NCBI GenBank assembly: GCA_026260175.1
Contig: JAKCWW010001764.1
Span: 1-64,000, forward strand
Source of the DNA: Reticulitermes lucifugus
Lineage: Eukaryota; Arthropoda; Insecta; Blattodea; Rhinotermitidae
Reading direction: 5' to 3'
DNA: 64,000 nt
In this document: positions 60,901-64,000 of the stretch, one piece after another
How the letters are laid out: each line of letters opens with the position of its first letter
Numbering within the stretch: position 1 is the first letter of the stretch
Notes under the pieces: generated by a model
Databases searched by the model: none
What the model was told of the DNA's origin: nothing
The model's input: only the letters and a program-made list of their open reading frames with translations
Position numbers and translations under genes: made by a program

Positions 60901-63505
60901 TGGAAGCTCTAAATGAGAAAAGGGATCCTATGTGCGGAAATTTTATCTAATACATAAAGAGCAGTGGCATACCATCAACTTCCGCCTAATGCAGTTGTCC
61001 ATGCTCTGGTACTCATCAGAGTCACTGGTGTCAACATCGAAGTTCCTGGCAAACCTCATGCTCCTCTGCTGGTCCTCTGAGTACACACACTGCAAAACAT
61101 AGGCACTTATTGCACACCACTACGGATATGGCAGGACACAAGGCACCATACTCACAGTGCTACAGACATGGCAGGACACATGGCACTAAACACATGATGC
61201 TACAGACATACCAGGGCACAAGGCACTGCAGTCACAAAGTGCTAGACATGGCAGGACACATGGCACCACACTGCCACATGGAACTACAGACATGGCATGG
61301 CACAAGGCACCACAGTCACAAACTGCTACAGACATGACATGACACATGGCACCACACTGTCATGTGGCACTACAGACATGGCAGGACACATGACACCACA
61401 CTGTCGCACAGTAGTACAGACATGGCAGGACACATAGCAGCACACTGTCACACTATTCTGGGGACATGCTACACATTCTCATGCAACATACCTCATCGCA
61501 CAAGAGTATCTCCTTGTATTTCAATTGGGTGAGAACATCCTCAATGACTGCCTCCAACTGCCGGCATGGCTGAGTGAAGATGAATTCAAATTGCAAGACC
61601 TCACAGAGATCTAATGCACACTGTTGTATCTGTTCCTCCGAGAAGTTGAGGACCTGGTAGCTACCAGCCATGGTAGGTGGATTTGAATCCACACACAGAA
61701 GTGAGTACAGGGCAGTTACTGCAACAGACAGCCTTGCATTAACACATGGTTGTATGTGTCAGAACCCTTGGTACTGTACATACTAATATACGCTACTGCT
61801 GTATCACCACTGGACCCACTCAACATCTTCACAGACTATCTTGCACAAGTTACCTCCCACAGTTGTCTCTTCCCATAATGTTTTCTAAGCAGAATTTTGT
61901 ATATTTCTTGCTTGTTATGCCTGCTGCATGTCTCACCCTCATTCTAAAAACTGAATCACCCTAACACTATCAGGTGAAGAGAACAAACTGTGAAAATTTC
62001 CTAGTTACCTCTGACATATAGTGAGGCAAGAAAGTAACGAGATTACAATATAATAATAAAAAAATGATGCAAAGGGTAATACATTGATTAATCATATCCC
62101 TCAAGAAATTCCCCAACAGACTGAATACACTTATTATGGTATTCGCATAAACTACGGAACCACATGCAAAATTCATCTTCAGTAACAGTACTCAATGCTG
62201 CCATTACATTCTGTTGAATATCAATAATCGCGTCAATCGGAAACCTTTCAATTTCAGTTCCAACTTGGATACCAGGTAGGGAAGTCTGGTCAAGGCAGGT
62301 TCACCATCAAGTGTTTCCACAAACTCTTTGCAGGCATCCAGTAGTCAGAGTTTTTCCTCCTCATGCAAACGGTTGGCATAAACATTGCACAAACTTTTCT
62401 CTTACCCTAGCCTGTGGTAATTAGAAGAAGTCCATGTATTTTGGACTAGTGTGTAATTTGGACCTGTCAAAGATACAGAATACTGTACACTTTATTCACA
62501 TTAAATGTGTAACACGGTCCTACATGTTTCAAGCCTCAATTCTGGCTCATCTTCAGGGACTCAGTATTTTATATTACACATTTTACATCAATTGGTACAA
62601 TTGTTAAAATAGTAAAAACTGAGTAACATGAATTTTTACAATAGTGTTTATACACTGGTTAAAGTAATAAAAGGTAAGTAAATGTAGCTGCTGTTACGTT
62701 GTTATAAATCAAGTCTTATACAGGTTAAAATGTTAAAAGCCTAATAATCTGTGTTGTTATGGTATCCTGTTTGTCAGAGTTGGTTGACTATTAGGTGGTG
62801 AGAACAGTACTGTTCTCACCACCTAGCTTACCAATACATTTAGTTCCCTTGCAATCATTCTGTGTGTCAATTGGTTGTCTCTTGTGGGTAAAGTGCACAC
62901 TTTATCCACCAAGTCTGGGTTAGAGGTCACAGGAGGTTATCCACAGTGAAGGTCATCTTCCACATCCTCTCTGCCCTCTCAAAAATGCAGACACCATGGA
63001 AGTGTTTGTGCTTAGGACAAACCCTCATCCCCCATAAGCTGTTTGTTAACATTTTATGTGTTTCAGGAGAGTTATCCCCACTTTACACAAAATTTTGTTG
63101 ATGTACTTTCCAGTTTTCAGGTTTATGACAGTGCAGTAAAATATAAAGCACAAACCACGTCCAAATGAAACAATAAGGCAACACCACTGGTCAGAGCTTA
63201 CTGGACTGTTAAGGTCACACTTTAAAGTGTCTCTAGCAACCTGTTGCTGAACTACACTGATGCTGCATGTTTTCATTTTATTTCAGTCTCATTATTTTCT
63301 TGCCACATGGTACATAATAAATAGGACCACAATCACACTCACCTACAACACTGTCCAACACAAACTGAGACAAGAGTGCACTGCTGTAATAGGACAATTC
63401 AACTACATTTGGCACCATTGTGAATGGACGCACCATTACAACAGGTTCCTCTCCGTTCGTCAAGACCCGTTCCCGACGCACCAAGCCTGGGCCCAGAAGG
63501 TCACA
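57976..63505 (-). CDS. Mitochondrial glycerol-3-phosphate acyltransferase, C-terminal part (partial gene)
   Basis: Exons in transcript order: 63505-63343, 61718-61492, 61089-60973, 59465-59273, 58169-57976 (stop 57978-57976). Phases agree and give 297 residues; the 5' exons, including the acyltransferase catalytic HX4D region, lie beyond the right edge. GPAT of this class adds an acyl group to sn-glycerol-3-phosphate at the outer mitochondrial membrane, the first step of glycerolipid synthesis. Recognition rests on the C-terminal half: VVELSYYSSALLSQFVLDSV, then FSEEQIQQCALDLCEVL with TQPCRQLE, an acidic linker (DVDTSDSDEYQ), FYHNLLRPLIDVYAVSALGL, ERDYMQELLQEM and NSLKLFERWEVLE. These follow the order in vertebrate GPAM and insect minotaur proteins. 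The substrate-binding core is not visible, so GPAM versus a GPAT2-like paralogue is not settled. A 38-40 bp minisatellite fills the intron at 61090-61491. Confidence 0.8.
59690..59790. mobile_element. CTTCTGGGATG-family element in an acyltransferase intron
   Basis: Left GTCTTCTGGGATGTGACACC with CATGTAGTCTGGTAGAAG, right end TTACACCCCAGAAGACC. The arm CAGAGGAACCTGCTGTCTCC and ATCTTCAAG keeps the stem-loop core with a substituted GAAA. Confidence 0.6.
61122..61455. repeat. Minisatellite, about 38-40 bp unit
   Basis: About nine variants of a unit containing ACAGACATGGCAGGACACA and TGGCACCACACTGTCAC. It occupies most of the acyltransferase intron at 61090-61491. The open frames across it come from the repeat and are not coding. 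Confidence 0.85.
62517..62560 (-). ncRNA. Hammerhead-like ribozyme motif
   Basis: Minus strand: GTCC, CTGAAGA, T, GAGCC-AGAATTGA-GGCTT, GAAAC-AT-GTA, then GGAC pairing with GTCC. Core bases are intact. Lies in an acyltransferase intron. Confidence 0.5.
62792..62825. repeat. Perfect 34-bp palindrome
   Basis: TAGGTGGTGAGAACAGT followed immediately by its exact reverse complement, with no spacer. In an acyltransferase intron, about 230 bp from the hammerhead-like motif at 62517-62560. Confidence 0.9.
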
Positions 63506-63835
63506 CTGCAACCAACATTATGACTTTATCTCTTTTGCCATTTGGCTTATAGAGTCAGAACCTTGACAGAGTAATGTGACATAACGCAAAAGTTGTTTCT
63601 ATGCCTAGCAACTAAACTGTGAGGTTGTACAAGGGACTGACAATACAAAGTCCCACAGAACTAGACAGCTGCCATCAGGTGCACCACCCCTCTTCTGAAA
63701 CCATGCCCTACACTAACAAATCCAGTCAGGATGGCTGCAGAAGTAGTTGGGATGAAAGTGCACAAATAACATAACATAAGGACCAAACACAACAATAACA
63801 CTTCACATCACTGTTAATACCATGCATCTTTATTA

Positions 63836-63904
63836 TTGAGGTAATGTCTAAAACGTTTCAACAATAATGCATTATTGTTGGAAACTTTTTAGACGTTAAC
63901 TCAA
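63836..63904. repeat. Hairpin with about 34-bp arms and no loop
   Basis: TTGAGGTAATGTCTAAAACG... on the left pairs with ...TTTTTAGACGTTAACTCAA on the right; the centre is AATAATGCATTATT. A few mismatches and one bulge. No coding. Confidence 0.75.
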
Positions 63905-64000
63905 CAACAATAACAATTCAGTAAACAAAATGAAAAATAATACTTCCATGCACCAAATACCACATTTACACAAAATACCCTATCAGGTTTTTTACTGCCA

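Noticed and set aside
61110-61337. 75-codon open frame with repeated Gly-Thr-Arg-His motifs
   Set aside because: Translation of the minisatellite in an intron; no start context or homology.
61110-61455. CRISPR-like regularly spaced repeats
   Set aside because: The units are directly adjacent, variable minisatellite repeats in a eukaryotic intron, without unique spacers.

Overview
The window is nuclear DNA from an insect. Genes are split by introns with GT-AG borders, noncoding DNA is AT-rich, eukaryotic transposons are abundant, and one gene is ebony, an arthropod cuticle-pigment gene. I cannot prove the species. The repeat style (RTE-type LINE remnants, Tigger elements, tRNA-derived SINEs, many small fold-back elements) would suit a termite or cockroach, but that is a guess.

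Four protein genes can be reconstructed exon by exon with consistent reading phase. (1) ebony, + strand, 7644-20079, 13 coding exons, 871 residues, apparently complete. (2) NELF-A, - strand, 41976-29944, 10 coding exons, 592 residues, apparently complete. (3) An LRRC27-like leucine-rich-repeat gene, + strand, 42825-52311, 10 coding exons, 459 residues. It is divergent from NELF-A, with 848 bp between the two start codons. (4) The 3' part of a mitochondrial glycerol-3-phosphate acyltransferase (GPAM/minotaur type), - strand, 63505-57976, five exons, continuing off the right edge. These genes serve unrelated processes: catecholamine conjugation, transcription pausing, an uncharacterised LRR protein, and lipid synthesis.

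Layout: 1-7600 is repeat-rich DNA with a large fold-back, a SINE and small inverted-repeat elements. 7.6-20 kb is ebony, with an RTE-type LINE in its eighth coding intron. 20-30 kb is intergenic, with mariner, pogo and SINE remnants and a 10-base assembly gap. 30-42 kb is NELF-A; its third intron carries a nearly whole Tigger element nested in a smaller fold-back element, and a TA-flanked element filled with tandem repeats. 42-52 kb is the LRRC27-like gene, with a hammerhead-bearing insertion and a LINE fragment in its introns. 52-58 kb is a transposon graveyard, including a fold-back element inserted in a decayed Tigger-like element. 58-64 kb is the acyltransferase.

The most interesting signal is not a protein. 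A short stem-loop motif, CTGAnGA + one pyrimidine + stem-loop + GAAA(C), recurs on both strands and in more than one repeat family. In several copies the flanking bases form a third helix whose sequence changes while pairing is kept (CCCC/GGGG, CTCC/GGAG, GTCC/GGAC, CCAC/GTGG). This is the architecture of a minimal type I hammerhead ribozyme with one extra base before helix II. One copy lies in an insertion flanked by a 13-bp direct repeat. A degenerate form sits at the inner end of the terminal arms of the most abundant small element in the window.
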